Origin: CAZMUN01 sp964569815
GTDB taxonomy: Archaea; Iainarchaeota; Iainarchaeia; Iainarchaeales; GCA-2688035
Assembly (NCBI GenBank): GCA_964569815.1
Contig: CAZMUN010000008.1
Location: 1 to 36,048, forward strand
Direction: 5' to 3'
Length of the DNA: 36,048 bases
This document shows, one piece after another, positions 12,516-20,386 of the stretch (its first letter is position 1; each line of letters opens with the position of its first letter). Position numbers and translations under genes: made by a program. The notes below the pieces were generated by a model that had not been told where the DNA came from, did not search any database, and saw nothing but the letters and a program-made list of their open reading frames with translations.

Positions 12516-13328
12516 TCACAGCCTTACTTCCGTTCCTTCAATTTTATGGCCTACAAGCGCCCTGTAAAAATTTTCTTCTTTGTTTGCATCAAAAACCAGT
12601 GCAGTTGTCCCCTGCAGCATTTCCTTTAGCTTTTCAAGCTTGCCCTTCATGCCGCCTGTAACATCAACTGTTCTTGCTTCCTCTGTTTGCTTTGCAACCT
12701 CTTCAAAATTGCTTTTACTAATTAAAGGAATTCTTTTCGCTTCAGGGTTCTTTTTTGGGTCGGCTGTAAAAATGCCTGCAACATCTGTTCCCAGAAAAAC
12801 CTTTTTTGCCCTAAGTTTTTTTGCCAAAAGCCCAATGATTGTGTCGCCGCTTAAAACACTTGCATTCAGGCTTTTATCTTGAACCATCTGTCCAAACAAA
12901 ACAGGGGCTTCCCCTTTTGCAAGCGCGGCTTCAACTCCTTCTGTTGGAAACTCAATGACTTTCTTGTTGTCTTGTTTTACAAAAGTGTTCGGGTCAAAGG
13001 CCACTGCATTTATGCCGGCTTTCCTAAATGATTCAACAACCATTGAATCCAAAAAATTGCAGTCTTTTACTGTTTTCTCATAGCCCTCTTTCTGCTTTTC
13101 AGAGTAAACTCCGTTGTTGATGCTGTATTCTGCAACATTTGTGTGGCCAAAAGGCCCTGCCCCATGGACAACAATCAAAGAAAACCCTTTCTCGTTCAAG
13201 GCCTTTTTGACTTCTGATGCAATTCTGTTCAAAACAGTGTTTTTTACTTCAAACTTGTTGCCTTCCTTCTCTGTTATAACAGAGCCACCTAACTTAATTA
13301 TGTATAAGTCTTGCATGTTTTGGTTCAC
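12516..13328 (-). CDS. Isopentenyl phosphate kinase
   Basis: A 270-residue amino-acid-kinase-fold enzyme that phosphorylates isopentenyl phosphate with ATP to IPP, the last ATP step of the archaeal mevalonate route. Marks seen: IIKLGGSVIT at the N-terminus, VVHGAGPFGH with the family's substrate-binding His, VLSGDTIIGLLAKKL, KVFLGTDVAGIFTADP, and VDVTGGMKGKLEKL. The His in HGAGPFGH separates this enzyme from other members of the fold. The start overlaps the stop of the AcnX small subunit (13325-13328) and the stop lies four bases before the Nudix gene. This position, after the decarboxylase genes, matches the reaction order. Confidence 0.92.
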   Translation of the reverse strand: MNQNMQDLYIIKLGGSVITEKEGNKFEVKNTVLNRIASEVKKALNEKGFSLIVVHGAGPFGHTNVAEYSINNGVYSEKQKEGYEKTVKDCNFLDSMVVESFRKAGINAVAFDPNTFVKQDNKKVIEFPTEGVEAALAKGEAPVLFGQMVQDKSLNASVLSGDTIIGLLAKKLRAKKVFLGTDVAGIFTADPKKNPEAKRIPLISKSNFEEVAKQTEEARTVDVTGGMKGKLEKLKEMLQGTTALVFDANKEENFYRALVGHKIEGTEVRL

Positions 13329-13714
13329 TCCGTTTTTACCAAGCCTTGTTCTGCGTCTACTGAAACCTTGTCACCTGTCTTAATATTTTCGATATCTATT
13401 TTGTCAACACAGGGAATTTCTGAAATAATGCAGCCTACTGCCACAATGGTTTCGCATTCCTTATTTATTATTGCTGCTGGAGCTTTTCCATTTTTTGCAA
13501 GGCTGTAGAGCACATAGCTTCCTACCGTAGAGCCTGTTCCTTGCGGGAAAACCAGTATTTTGCCTGAAACAGGTTGCCCCTCTAAAGGGTGTCCTTTTTG
13601 TGTTACAAGCCCTGTGTCACCATCAACTCCTCCATAAAATGATATTCCTTCACTTGTTTTCAGAACCTCTCCTTGGGCTTTTCCACTGCTGATTTTTCTT
13701 CCTTTTTGCTCCAT
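13325..13714 (-). CDS. Phosphomevalonate dehydratase small subunit (AcnX swivel, DUF126)
   Basis: A 129-residue protein of the aconitase-X swivel domain family, marked by GKAQGEVLKTSEGISFYGGVD, the loop FPQGTGSTVGSYVLYSL, and IINKECETIVAVGCIISEIP. With the large subunit it dehydrates (R)-5-phosphomevalonate to trans-anhydromevalonate 5-phosphate. In many genomes the two parts are separate genes, as here. It starts eight bases after the large-subunit gene and overlaps the kinase gene start by ATGA-type coupling. The assignment is strong because its partner, decarboxylase and kinase surround it. Confidence 0.92.
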   Translation of the reverse strand: MEQKGRKISSGKAQGEVLKTSEGISFYGGVDGDTGLVTQKGHPLEGQPVSGKILVFPQGTGSTVGSYVLYSLAKNGKAPAAIINKECETIVAVGCIISEIPCVDKIDIENIKTGDKVSVDAEQGLVKTE

Positions 13715-13721
13715 TTTTTTT

Positions 13722-14894
13722 TCACCTCGTTGCCTCTTCTATGCATTCTTCTAGTGTCATCAACTTCATCTTAAAGTCATTTTTACCTCTTCCATAGAAA
13801 ACCCCTTTTGCGCTGTTTGTTGCAACACATTTAAATCGGCCTTTAAGCGGGGCCACAACGTGGCAGGTGTCGCATGCAATTTTTGCCCCTGCTGCCTCAA
13901 TTGTCTTAATCCATCCTTTTTCTTCTGCTGGTTTTTTTAGTGGCCTTGCTAATGCAACCCAGAACTCTTTTTTCACTTTTTTTCCTTCAAGCAATTTTGC
14001 TATTTTTTCTATTTCTTCCAAAGAGCAGTGTGGGCATCCAAGCAGAACAAAGTCTGCTTCGCATTCGTCATTCATATCTTTTTTTGCCTTGTCAAAGTCT
14101 TCTTGGCTAAACTCTGTCTTCTCTTCCGGCTCTTTTGTTTCGTTTGGCGTTATGCCCTCCATATGGAATATTGGCGACCCGCCATATGTTGGAAGTGCAG
14201 CACAGAGGCTTTTCAGCTGATCTTCGCTTGCCTTTTCAATACCTTTGATTAATGGAATCTTCTTTCCAACTTTTTTGCCAAGCAAATAGCCCAGTGCTCC
14301 AAAGTCTGTTTCGTTTTCCATTTTTGCTTTTACCTGCGCTTGAATTTGGGCTTGTCTGTTTTCATCTAAGAGCAGCCCATATTCCGGGGTTCTGCCTGTA
14401 AGGGCCGCTGCAAGAGCGCTTGGACCGCCTTCCTTGTTTGTATATGCCCCTAGAACTGAGTTTGCAAAAGTTACTGCGTTGCTTTCCCCCCAAGAAATTT
14501 TGTCTCCTTTTTTGGGTCGGTTTCCAACAAAGTAAGGGGTGCATGTGCATGTTGTTTCGATTCCCATCTTGGCAAAAGCGTCAATGACCTTGCCTTGCTT
14601 TTCAGCAAATTCCGGTGAAATTCCCAATGCCTTCCAGTTCTCCATATCCATTCCTGCTGGATTCAAAGTTGTCTTTACCCTGACTTTTCCATCTTTTGCC
14701 AGCTCGGAAAGATATTCAAGGCCGGCGTCTCCCAAATTAGCATAACTCACTCCAGACACTTGCACACTTGTAACAGGCACCATTCTTTTGGCCCCAAAGA
14801 TGTTGCCAAGCGCATAGAGTATTCCCATGCTTTTCTTTACAGCGTTTCCATGCTTTCCTTCATGCATTTCTTGTTCTTCTTTTGTTAATTCCAT
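13722..14894 (-). CDS. Phosphomevalonate dehydratase large subunit (AcnX, DUF521)
   Basis: A 390-residue aconitase-X catalytic subunit. It should hold an Fe-S cluster; Cys-bearing motifs in view are TCTCTPYF, LLGCPHCSLEEI and IACDTCHVVAP. Other family marks are WGESNAVTFANSVLGAYTN, GGPSALAAALTGRTPEYG and PTYGGSPIFHMEGITP. The enzyme removes water from 5-phosphomevalonate, the step that defines the archaeal mevalonate pathway and needs no ATP. It sits six bases downstream of the UbiD-like decarboxylase gene and just upstream of its small subunit. Confidence 0.93.
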   Translation of the reverse strand: MELTKEEQEMHEGKHGNAVKKSMGILYALGNIFGAKRMVPVTSVQVSGVSYANLGDAGLEYLSELAKDGKVRVKTTLNPAGMDMENWKALGISPEFAEKQGKVIDAFAKMGIETTCTCTPYFVGNRPKKGDKISWGESNAVTFANSVLGAYTNKEGGPSALAAALTGRTPEYGLLLDENRQAQIQAQVKAKMENETDFGALGYLLGKKVGKKIPLIKGIEKASEDQLKSLCAALPTYGGSPIFHMEGITPNETKEPEEKTEFSQEDFDKAKKDMNDECEADFVLLGCPHCSLEEIEKIAKLLEGKKVKKEFWVALARPLKKPAEEKGWIKTIEAAGAKIACDTCHVVAPLKGRFKCVATNSAKGVFYGRGKNDFKMKLMTLEECIEEATR

Positions 14895-14900
14895 CTTGTT

Positions 14901-16196
14901 TCACCTCAAAAACTTTTTCAAATCCACTTTTGGAAAAGCTGCTTTTCCAAAGCTTTTTCCCTTTGTTTCAAGGGGTGCTGTGCAGTCAAAGCCTATTTTG
15001 GTTGTCATCTTTGTGCCTGGCTCTGCGCTTGGATCCAGAGAACTTCCTGGTTCTTTGTCTTTCACAACCAAATCGACGTCTCCTTGAAACCTTGTTGCCA
15101 TTGCCCATTCCACATCATCACTGTCATAAATGTCTATGTCTTTGTCTACTACAAAGATGTGCTTGCAGCTTTTGTGGCCTGCAAAAGCTGCTGCAATCGC
15201 TTTCTTGCCGTCGTCTTCCTTTTTCTTGTCAATCTTTACACGGGCATGCAGCCAGCTGCATCCTCCTGGGTTAACATTTACATCCAAGCACTTAACGCCT
15301 GCCTCGTTTACTTTTTTGAACATTGTTGGTTCGCGAGGCATTCCCATCAAAACTTTGTGTTCTAGTTTTCCTGGAAGCAGTACCTGCCACACTGCATCCT
15401 TTCTGTGGGTAATTTTTTTTACAACAAATACTGGTTCCTGTCTTACAGTATCCTGTGTTTCTGTCAAGTCAACAAATGGCCCTTCATTTGATTTTTCATC
15501 AAGCTTGATTATTCCTTCTATTACAAACTCGGCTTCAGCTGGAATTAGTGCGTCAAAGGTTTTTGCCTTCACTACTTTCAGTGGCTCCAGTGTATTGGCA
15601 ATTTCTAATTCGTTTAATCCAATGTCAACCGATGTCGCTGCTGCAATCAAAACATTTGCTCCGTTTCCAATACAGATTGCCATAGGCATTTCTTTTTGCT
15701 CTTGCAAAAAAGTGTCAAAGTTCCTTTTCTTCACAATTCTTACTGAAAACTTGTCTTTGTCTATCTGCATGCACCTGTGGAAGTCAAGGTTTTGCCCTTG
15801 CTTTGGGTCTTTTGCTATAACTACTCCGCTTGAAATATAGTTGCCGCCGTCGTTTTCGCAGTGGAACAATATTGGAAGCTTGTCCGAGTCAACTTCTTGC
15901 ATCTCCACTTCTTGGCATGGTGCGTTTTCGACAACTTCTGGATTGCTTGGCTTCTCAATAGCTTTTGTTATTGTGGGGATGAGTTCGCTTACCTTGCAGC
16001 CTAAATAGTCTGCTACTGCCTGCTTTGTTGGAAATATGTTTCCAGCTACTTTGAATTCTGATTCCTTCACTCTTTCAAAAAGCACTGGCTTGTCTACAAG
16101 CTCGTTTATGATTGCGCTTGCCTCCAATTTTTTTGAAACAGGTTCTGTTACCTTGTTCAGGGCTTTCAATTTTTCTAAATGTGTTCTGAAACTCAT
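14901..16196 (-). CDS. trans-Anhydromevalonate 5-phosphate decarboxylase (UbiD family)
   Basis: A 431-residue UbiD-family protein. Family signs are GGNYISSGVVIAKDP, CIGNGANVLIAAAT, EFVIEGII then NEGPFVDLTETQD (the conserved acidic cluster near the prenyl-FMN site), and PGGCSWLHARVKI. The archaeal enzyme decarboxylates trans-anhydromevalonate 5-phosphate to isopentenyl phosphate using prenylated FMN. The UbiX gene that makes the cofactor directly abuts it upstream, and both dehydratase subunits follow. That gene order picks this substrate over the aromatic acids used by other UbiD enzymes. Confidence 0.92.
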   Translation of the reverse strand: MSFRTHLEKLKALNKVTEPVSKKLEASAIINELVDKPVLFERVKESEFKVAGNIFPTKQAVADYLGCKVSELIPTITKAIEKPSNPEVVENAPCQEVEMQEVDSDKLPILFHCENDGGNYISSGVVIAKDPKQGQNLDFHRCMQIDKDKFSVRIVKKRNFDTFLQEQKEMPMAICIGNGANVLIAAATSVDIGLNELEIANTLEPLKVVKAKTFDALIPAEAEFVIEGIIKLDEKSNEGPFVDLTETQDTVRQEPVFVVKKITHRKDAVWQVLLPGKLEHKVLMGMPREPTMFKKVNEAGVKCLDVNVNPGGCSWLHARVKIDKKKEDDGKKAIAAAFAGHKSCKHIFVVDKDIDIYDSDDVEWAMATRFQGDVDLVVKDKEPGSSLDPSAEPGTKMTTKIGFDCTAPLETKGKSFGKAAFPKVDLKKFLR

Positions 16197-16748
16197 TTAC
16201 TTCCACCTCTTAAATTTTTGATTTTTTATGCCAAAAACGTCAAGTATTTTCCCTACAATAAATGCTTGCAAATCTTTAATGGACTTTGGCTTGTGGTAAA
16301 ATCCTGGAGAAAGGGGCATTACTATTCCGCCATATTGGCTTATTTTAGCCAAATTTTCCAAGCATGGGCTACTTAGAGGGGTTTCTCTGATGCATACAAC
16401 TAGCTTTTTCCTTGTTTTCAGCATGTTGTCTGCTGCCCTTGAAATAAGGTTTCCGGAGTGTGCTTGGGTAATTTCTGAAACCGTTTTTACTGTTGCAGGG
16501 CATATTACCATTCCTTCTACCAAAAAGCTGCTGCTTGAAATGCTTGCAGCCATGTCTTTGTAGCCGTAAACCTTGCTTGCTAGCTCCTTGACCTGGCCTA
16601 TCTTGTAATCAGTTTCTTCTTCCACTAGCTTTTCTGCCCACTCGCTTAAAATAAGGTGCGTTTCTACTTTTGCTTCTTTTAGGGTTTTAAGCAATTCAAT
16701 TCCATATCCAATGCCTGATGCCCCGCATATTGCTACAATTAGTTTCAT
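16197..16748 (-). CDS. ubiX: Flavin prenyltransferase UbiX
   Basis: A 183-residue protein, normal length for UbiX. It joins a dimethylallyl group to FMN to make the prenyl-FMN cofactor of UbiD enzymes. Seen: AICGASGIGYGIELLKTL (FMN phosphate loop), LILSEWAEKL, SSSFLVEGMVICPATVKTVSEIT, and the C-terminal RETPLSSPCLENLAKISQYGGIVMPLSPGFYHKP. Its stop directly abuts the start of the UbiD-like gene. The co-location means cofactor and decarboxylase are made together; the cofactor in turn needs dimethylallyl phosphate from the same pathway, a product loop worth noting. Confidence 0.94.
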   Translation of the reverse strand: MKLIVAICGASGIGYGIELLKTLKEAKVETHLILSEWAEKLVEEETDYKIGQVKELASKVYGYKDMAASISSSSFLVEGMVICPATVKTVSEITQAHSGNLISRAADNMLKTRKKLVVCIRETPLSSPCLENLAKISQYGGIVMPLSPGFYHKPKSIKDLQAFIVGKILDVFGIKNQKFKRWK

Positions 16749-17681
16749 TCACACGCCTATTTTGGTTTTTACTGTTGCAAAGCCCTTATCTTCAACTGTT
16801 TTTCCAACTTTTTTCTGCAATTCAGCGCCTGGTGTTAGGAGAAGAACATATCCCCCGCGGCCTGTTCCTGTAAGCTTTGCTCCCCAAGCGCCTGTTTCTT
16901 TTGCCGTCTTTACAATCTCCTCTATTTCTTTGCAGGAAACGTCTATTTGCCTTAAAAGCTCTTGGTTTCTGTCCATCATTTTTCCAACTTTTTTCCAGTC
17001 CTCTTTTTTTATTGCTTCAAGGCCTTGTTCTGCAACTTCCTTGTATTCTTTTGAAATTTTTTCAAACCATTCTTTGTTAGCTTCCTTTTTTTCTTTTACA
17101 TCGCCTACAACCACTTTTGTTTCCTGTGTTATTCCAGTGCTTGCCAAAACGATTTCAACCGGCTTTGAAACTGACAGTGTGCCAATCTTGTTTGGGCCTC
17201 CTTCCAAATTTTTTTCAAAGGTTATGAATCCACCGAAAACAGATGTTGTGTTGTCTATTCCTGACGGTGTCCCTGAGCCGGCTTTTTCTGCCATGTAAGC
17301 GATTTCATTTATTTTTTTGTCATCGAGGTTTAGGCCAAGCTCTTGGTTGAATGCGCGGGCAATGCTTGCTGCAAGTGCAGCGCTTGCTCCAACGCCTGAA
17401 GCACATACAAGGTTGCCTTCAAGAACTATTTTTACAGGGTTTTTTTCCTTGTCAATCTTAAAGTAGTTCAGTAATGTATCAATCTGTCTTTGGATTTCGT
17501 CTTTTTTCTTTTCCTTGTAGCCGGGTGTTTCTGGCCTGTTGTCAAAAAATTCGAATTTTTCTGCTTTTTCAACCTTAGCTGTTGTAGTGCTGCTTAAGCT
17601 GGCTGCAATGCCTGGCAGACCGTATACTACGAAGTGTTCTCCAAATAGAATCGTTTTTCCAAAACCTTTTCCTTCTCCCAC
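16749..17681 (-). CDS. mvk: Mevalonate kinase (GHMP family)
   Basis: A 310-residue GHMP kinase that phosphorylates (R)-mevalonate at C5 using ATP. Motif 1 is KTILFGEHFVVYGLPGIA near the N-terminus, motif 2 is VCASGVGASAALAASIARAF (the ATP phosphate loop), GSGTPSGIDNTTSVFGG follows, and motif 3 is AKLTGTGRGGYVLLL. The start is a GTG at 17681, immediately before the conserved first strand. The gene abuts ubiX on one side and lies 16 bases from the DUF35 gene on the other. The product, 5-phosphomevalonate, is the substrate of the AcnX enzyme two genes further on. Confidence 0.93.
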   Translation of the reverse strand: MGEGKGFGKTILFGEHFVVYGLPGIAASLSSTTTAKVEKAEKFEFFDNRPETPGYKEKKKDEIQRQIDTLLNYFKIDKEKNPVKIVLEGNLVCASGVGASAALAASIARAFNQELGLNLDDKKINEIAYMAEKAGSGTPSGIDNTTSVFGGFITFEKNLEGGPNKIGTLSVSKPVEIVLASTGITQETKVVVGDVKEKKEANKEWFEKISKEYKEVAEQGLEAIKKEDWKKVGKMMDRNQELLRQIDVSCKEIEEIVKTAKETGAWGAKLTGTGRGGYVLLLTPGAELQKKVGKTVEDKGFATVKTKIGV

Positions 17682-17697
17682 GAGTTCAGCTCCTGAA

Positions 17698-18099
17698 TTA
17701 TTCTATTACTTTGAATTTATACCCGTATGCTATTGGCCCCTCGGGGTCTATGTCTGAGATTTTGCGGAAAACGGTTTCAACTTTTGCCCCTATTTTCACG
17801 TTCTCCTTCTTGGAGTCAACGATTTGGCTTAGGAGCCTTGCTCCGTTTTCCAGCTCTATTATTGCTACAAAGTATGGTGTTTCGTATTCAAAGCCTGCTG
17901 GCCCTGTGAAAACCTCGGTGAATGAAACTATTTTGCCACGCTTTGTCATTTTCATTGGCTTGAGTTTTCCTTTTCTTCTGCAGTTTGGGCAGACCATTCT
18001 TGCTGGAAAGAAGCATGTGCCGCATGTTTCACAGCAGTTCCCATCCAAATCGTAGCGTTCTGCGAATTTTCTCCAGATTAGTGGCAGTGAACCGTTCAT
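17698..18099 (-). CDS. DUF35 scaffold protein (Zn ribbon plus OB fold) of the thiolase/HMG-CoA synthase complex
   Basis: A 133-residue protein. Residues 23-41 hold a CxxC...CxxC zinc ribbon (CETC and CPNC) and the rest is an OB-fold (GKIVSFTEVF, YFVAIIELENGARLLSQI, VKIGAKVETVFRK). In methanogens a DUF35 protein bridges acetoacetyl-CoA thiolase and HMG-CoA synthase so that the intermediate is channelled through a shared CoA site. Here the DUF35 gene follows those two genes, and its start overlaps the thiolase stop by one base (TAATG). That fits the same three-part complex. Confidence 0.9.
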   Translation of the reverse strand: MNGSLPLIWRKFAERYDLDGNCCETCGTCFFPARMVCPNCRRKGKLKPMKMTKRGKIVSFTEVFTGPAGFEYETPYFVAIIELENGARLLSQIVDSKKENVKIGAKVETVFRKISDIDPEGPIAYGYKFKVIE

Positions 18100-19271
18100 T
18101 ATTTTTTTCCCTCCAATGCCTTGTATAGGTGAAGCGTGCAGGTTGCGCCGCTGCCTCCCACGTTGTGGGTTAAGCCGACTTTTGCGTTTTTGACCTGCCT
18201 TTGTGCTGCTTTTCCATGCAATTGCAGAACTGCTTCAACTGCTTGGGCTACGCCTGTTGCCCCCACTGGATGGCCTTTTCCTTTTAGGCCGCCTGATGTG
18301 TTTACTGGGATTTCTCCTTTGAGGGAAGTGTGCCCGTTTTCTGTAAAGGGCCCGCCTTTGCCGTTTTCGCAGAATCCAAGTGCTTCGATTGCCAGGATTT
18401 CGGCAATGGTGAAGCAGTCGTGCACTTCAGCAAAGTCTATGTCTTTTGGCTTTAGGCCTGTTTTTTCAAAGGCCTTTTTTGCTGCAACTTTTGCTGCCAT
18501 TGTTTCAACCAAGCTGGTTCGGTTTGCCAAGGCAAGCGTGTCAGAGGCCTGTTCTGAGGCAATTAGTTCGACAGGGTTTTCGCAAATTTGCCTTGCTTTT
18601 TCTGTTTCGCATAAAATGACTGCTGCTGCTCCGTCTGTTATTGGGGAGCAGTCTAAAAGTTTTAATGGCGAGGCAATGTAGCCTGACTTCATTACGTCTT
18701 GCACTGAAATTTCTCGGTGGAATTGGGCTTTTGGGTTCAGGGTTGCGTTGAAATGGTTTTTTACTGCTACTGAGGCCATTTGTTCCTCTGTTGTCCCAAA
18801 TTTGGCCATGTGGGCTTGGGCCATTAGTGCATACAGTGCTGGAAAGCTTGCCCCGTGGAACAGTTCTGTTTCCTGGTCGCCTGCCCCACCTAAGGCGATT
18901 GCTGCCTGGTCTGTGCCGACATCGGTCATTTTTTCTATGCCGCCGACTGCCACAATGTCGTATTCGCCTGATTTTATTCCCATGTAGCCTGCTCTCAAAG
19001 CTGTTCCGCCTGAAGCGCACGCGTTTTCCACGCGCGTAGCCGGAATCGGGTTTAGTCCAAGCTGGTCGGCTATGAGTGCGCCGATGTGCTCTTGCCCAAT
19101 GAATCGGCCTGATGCCATGCTCCCTCCATACAAGGCTTGGATGTCTTTTCCTTGAATGCCTGCGCTTTGGATTGCTTCAATGCCTGCTTCTGCTATAAGC
19201 TGCCTGAAGCTTTTTGACCAGTGTTCGCCAAATTTTGTGCAGCCGACGCCGATTATTGAAACGCTTCTCAT
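18099..19271 (-). CDS. Acetyl-CoA C-acetyltransferase (archaeal thiolase)
   Basis: A 390-residue thiolase joining two acetyl-CoA to acetoacetyl-CoA. The nucleophile is Cys85 in RVENACASGGTALR; the catalytic His lies in GKGHPVGATGVAQ, with AEVHDCFTIAE and THNVGGSGATC also typical of the archaeal SCP2-like thiolase group. AAAGGAG lies 11 bases before the ATG. The 58-base gap from the HMG-CoA synthase gene holds a small hairpin. Thiolase is unfavourable alone, so channelling to HMG-CoA synthase through DUF35 is expected. Confidence 0.93.
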   Translation of the reverse strand: MRSVSIIGVGCTKFGEHWSKSFRQLIAEAGIEAIQSAGIQGKDIQALYGGSMASGRFIGQEHIGALIADQLGLNPIPATRVENACASGGTALRAGYMGIKSGEYDIVAVGGIEKMTDVGTDQAAIALGGAGDQETELFHGASFPALYALMAQAHMAKFGTTEEQMASVAVKNHFNATLNPKAQFHREISVQDVMKSGYIASPLKLLDCSPITDGAAAVILCETEKARQICENPVELIASEQASDTLALANRTSLVETMAAKVAAKKAFEKTGLKPKDIDFAEVHDCFTIAEILAIEALGFCENGKGGPFTENGHTSLKGEIPVNTSGGLKGKGHPVGATGVAQAVEAVLQLHGKAAQRQVKNAKVGLTHNVGGSGATCTLHLYKALEGKK

Positions 19272-19307
19272 TTTTTCTTTTTCTCCTTTGGTTTTTTTCG
19301 GGGCTTT

Positions 19308-19328
19308 TCTTTTTTCGAAGAAAAGGCT
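19308..19328 (-). repeat. Small hairpin between HMG-CoA synthase and thiolase genes
   Basis: On the minus strand CTTTTCTT pairs with AAGAAAAG around a short CGAAAA-type loop, starting just after the HMG-CoA synthase stop. It is the longest internal gap of the mevalonate operon (58 bases). It could tune message stability or mark partial termination. The stem is AT-rich and may be chance in such pyrimidine-rich DNA. Confidence 0.25.
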
Positions 19329-19329
19329 T

Positions 19330-20382
19330 TCACATGCTTTTTAGTTTTCTCCTGAATTTTACGTATGTTCCGTAATCTATGTGTTTTTTTTCCTTAAACA
19401 TCTCAAGCACTGTTTTTTTGGGCCTTTTTTTGTCAATGTTTTTTGTGGCCTCCAAAACAAATGCGTCTGAGCCTGCTCCAGAGCCATAGCTTACTGCGAG
19501 TATTTTTTGCCCTGGCTTTGCCTTGTCCAGAATAGAGGCCAGTCCAATCATCATGCTGCCTGAATAAGTGTTTCCAATGTGTGGTGTTGTAAGGCCTTGC
19601 TCTATTTGCTCTGGCTTGAAGCCAAGCATTTTTGAGGCCTTTGTTGGAAACTTTCCGTTTGGCTGGTGGAATACCGCATAATCGAAATCAGGGGGCTTTG
19701 TTTTGGTTCTTTCCATTATGCCTTGGGCTGCTCCCATAACGTGCTTGAAGTATGCAGGCTCGCCGGTAAAGCGGCCTGCGTGGCTTGGGAATTCAGCACG
19801 CTGTCTTCTCCAAAAGTCTGGTGTGTCTGTTGTATAGGAATAGGTTTCTTCCACGTTTGCAATAACTTCTTTTGCTTCCCTTCCAATTATGAATGCTGCA
19901 CCGCCTGATGCAGCAGTGTATTCCAATGCGTCTCCCGGCCTTCCTTGGGCTGTGTCCGCACCAATAGCCAAACCGTATTTCATGCCGCTTGGAATGCCTG
20001 CTTCAACCATTGCAAGGCACATTTGTATGCCGGCTGTGCCTGCCTTGCATGCGAACTCCAGGTCTGCTGCAGTTAGGTCTGGGCTTGCTCCAATGGCGTC
20101 TGATACAATTGATGATGTGGGTTTCACTGCATAGGGGTGTGATTCTGACCCAATGTAGACTGCGCCGATTTCTGCTGCGTTAACTTGCCCCTGCAATAGG
20201 GCTTTTCTTGCCGCTTCCACTGAAATGGTGGCAGCGTCCTCGTCAAAGTATCCAACAGCCTTTTCTTTTACGTTAAGGCCTTTTGACATGGCCTTGCCGT
20301 CTTTTTCCCAGACGCGGGCAATTTCTTCCAAGCTAATGCGGTAAAGCGGAACGTAAACCCCGTATCCTACTATGCCTGCCAT
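19330..20382 (-). CDS. Hydroxymethylglutaryl-CoA synthase
   Basis: A 350-residue archaeal HMG-CoA synthase, normal length. It condenses acetoacetyl-CoA with acetyl-CoA. Seen: GIVGYGVYVPLYRI at the N-terminus, nucleophile Cys112 in LEFACKAGTAG, AVFHQPNGKFP with the catalytic His, THIGNTYSGSMMIGLASIL, and KILAVSYGSGAGSDAF. The gene starts four bases after the HMG-CoA reductase stop and is followed by thiolase and DUF35, its expected complex partners. Confidence 0.94.
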   Translation of the reverse strand: MAGIVGYGVYVPLYRISLEEIARVWEKDGKAMSKGLNVKEKAVGYFDEDAATISVEAARKALLQGQVNAAEIGAVYIGSESHPYAVKPTSSIVSDAIGASPDLTAADLEFACKAGTAGIQMCLAMVEAGIPSGMKYGLAIGADTAQGRPGDALEYTAASGGAAFIIGREAKEVIANVEETYSYTTDTPDFWRRQRAEFPSHAGRFTGEPAYFKHVMGAAQGIMERTKTKPPDFDYAVFHQPNGKFPTKASKMLGFKPEQIEQGLTTPHIGNTYSGSMMIGLASILDKAKPGQKILAVSYGSGAGSDAFVLEATKNIDKKRPKKTVLEMFKEKKHIDYGTYVKFRRKLKSM

Positions 20383-20386
20383 GAAA

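Noticed and set aside
13299..13310. Another copy of the TTATGTATAAG motif
   Set aside because: Here it is coding sequence for LYIIKL at the start of the isopentenyl phosphate kinase, so it is not evidence for a regulatory site.
15130..15840. 236-codon plus-strand frame
   Set aside because: It lies antisense to the UbiD-like decarboxylase gene, whose motifs are clear.
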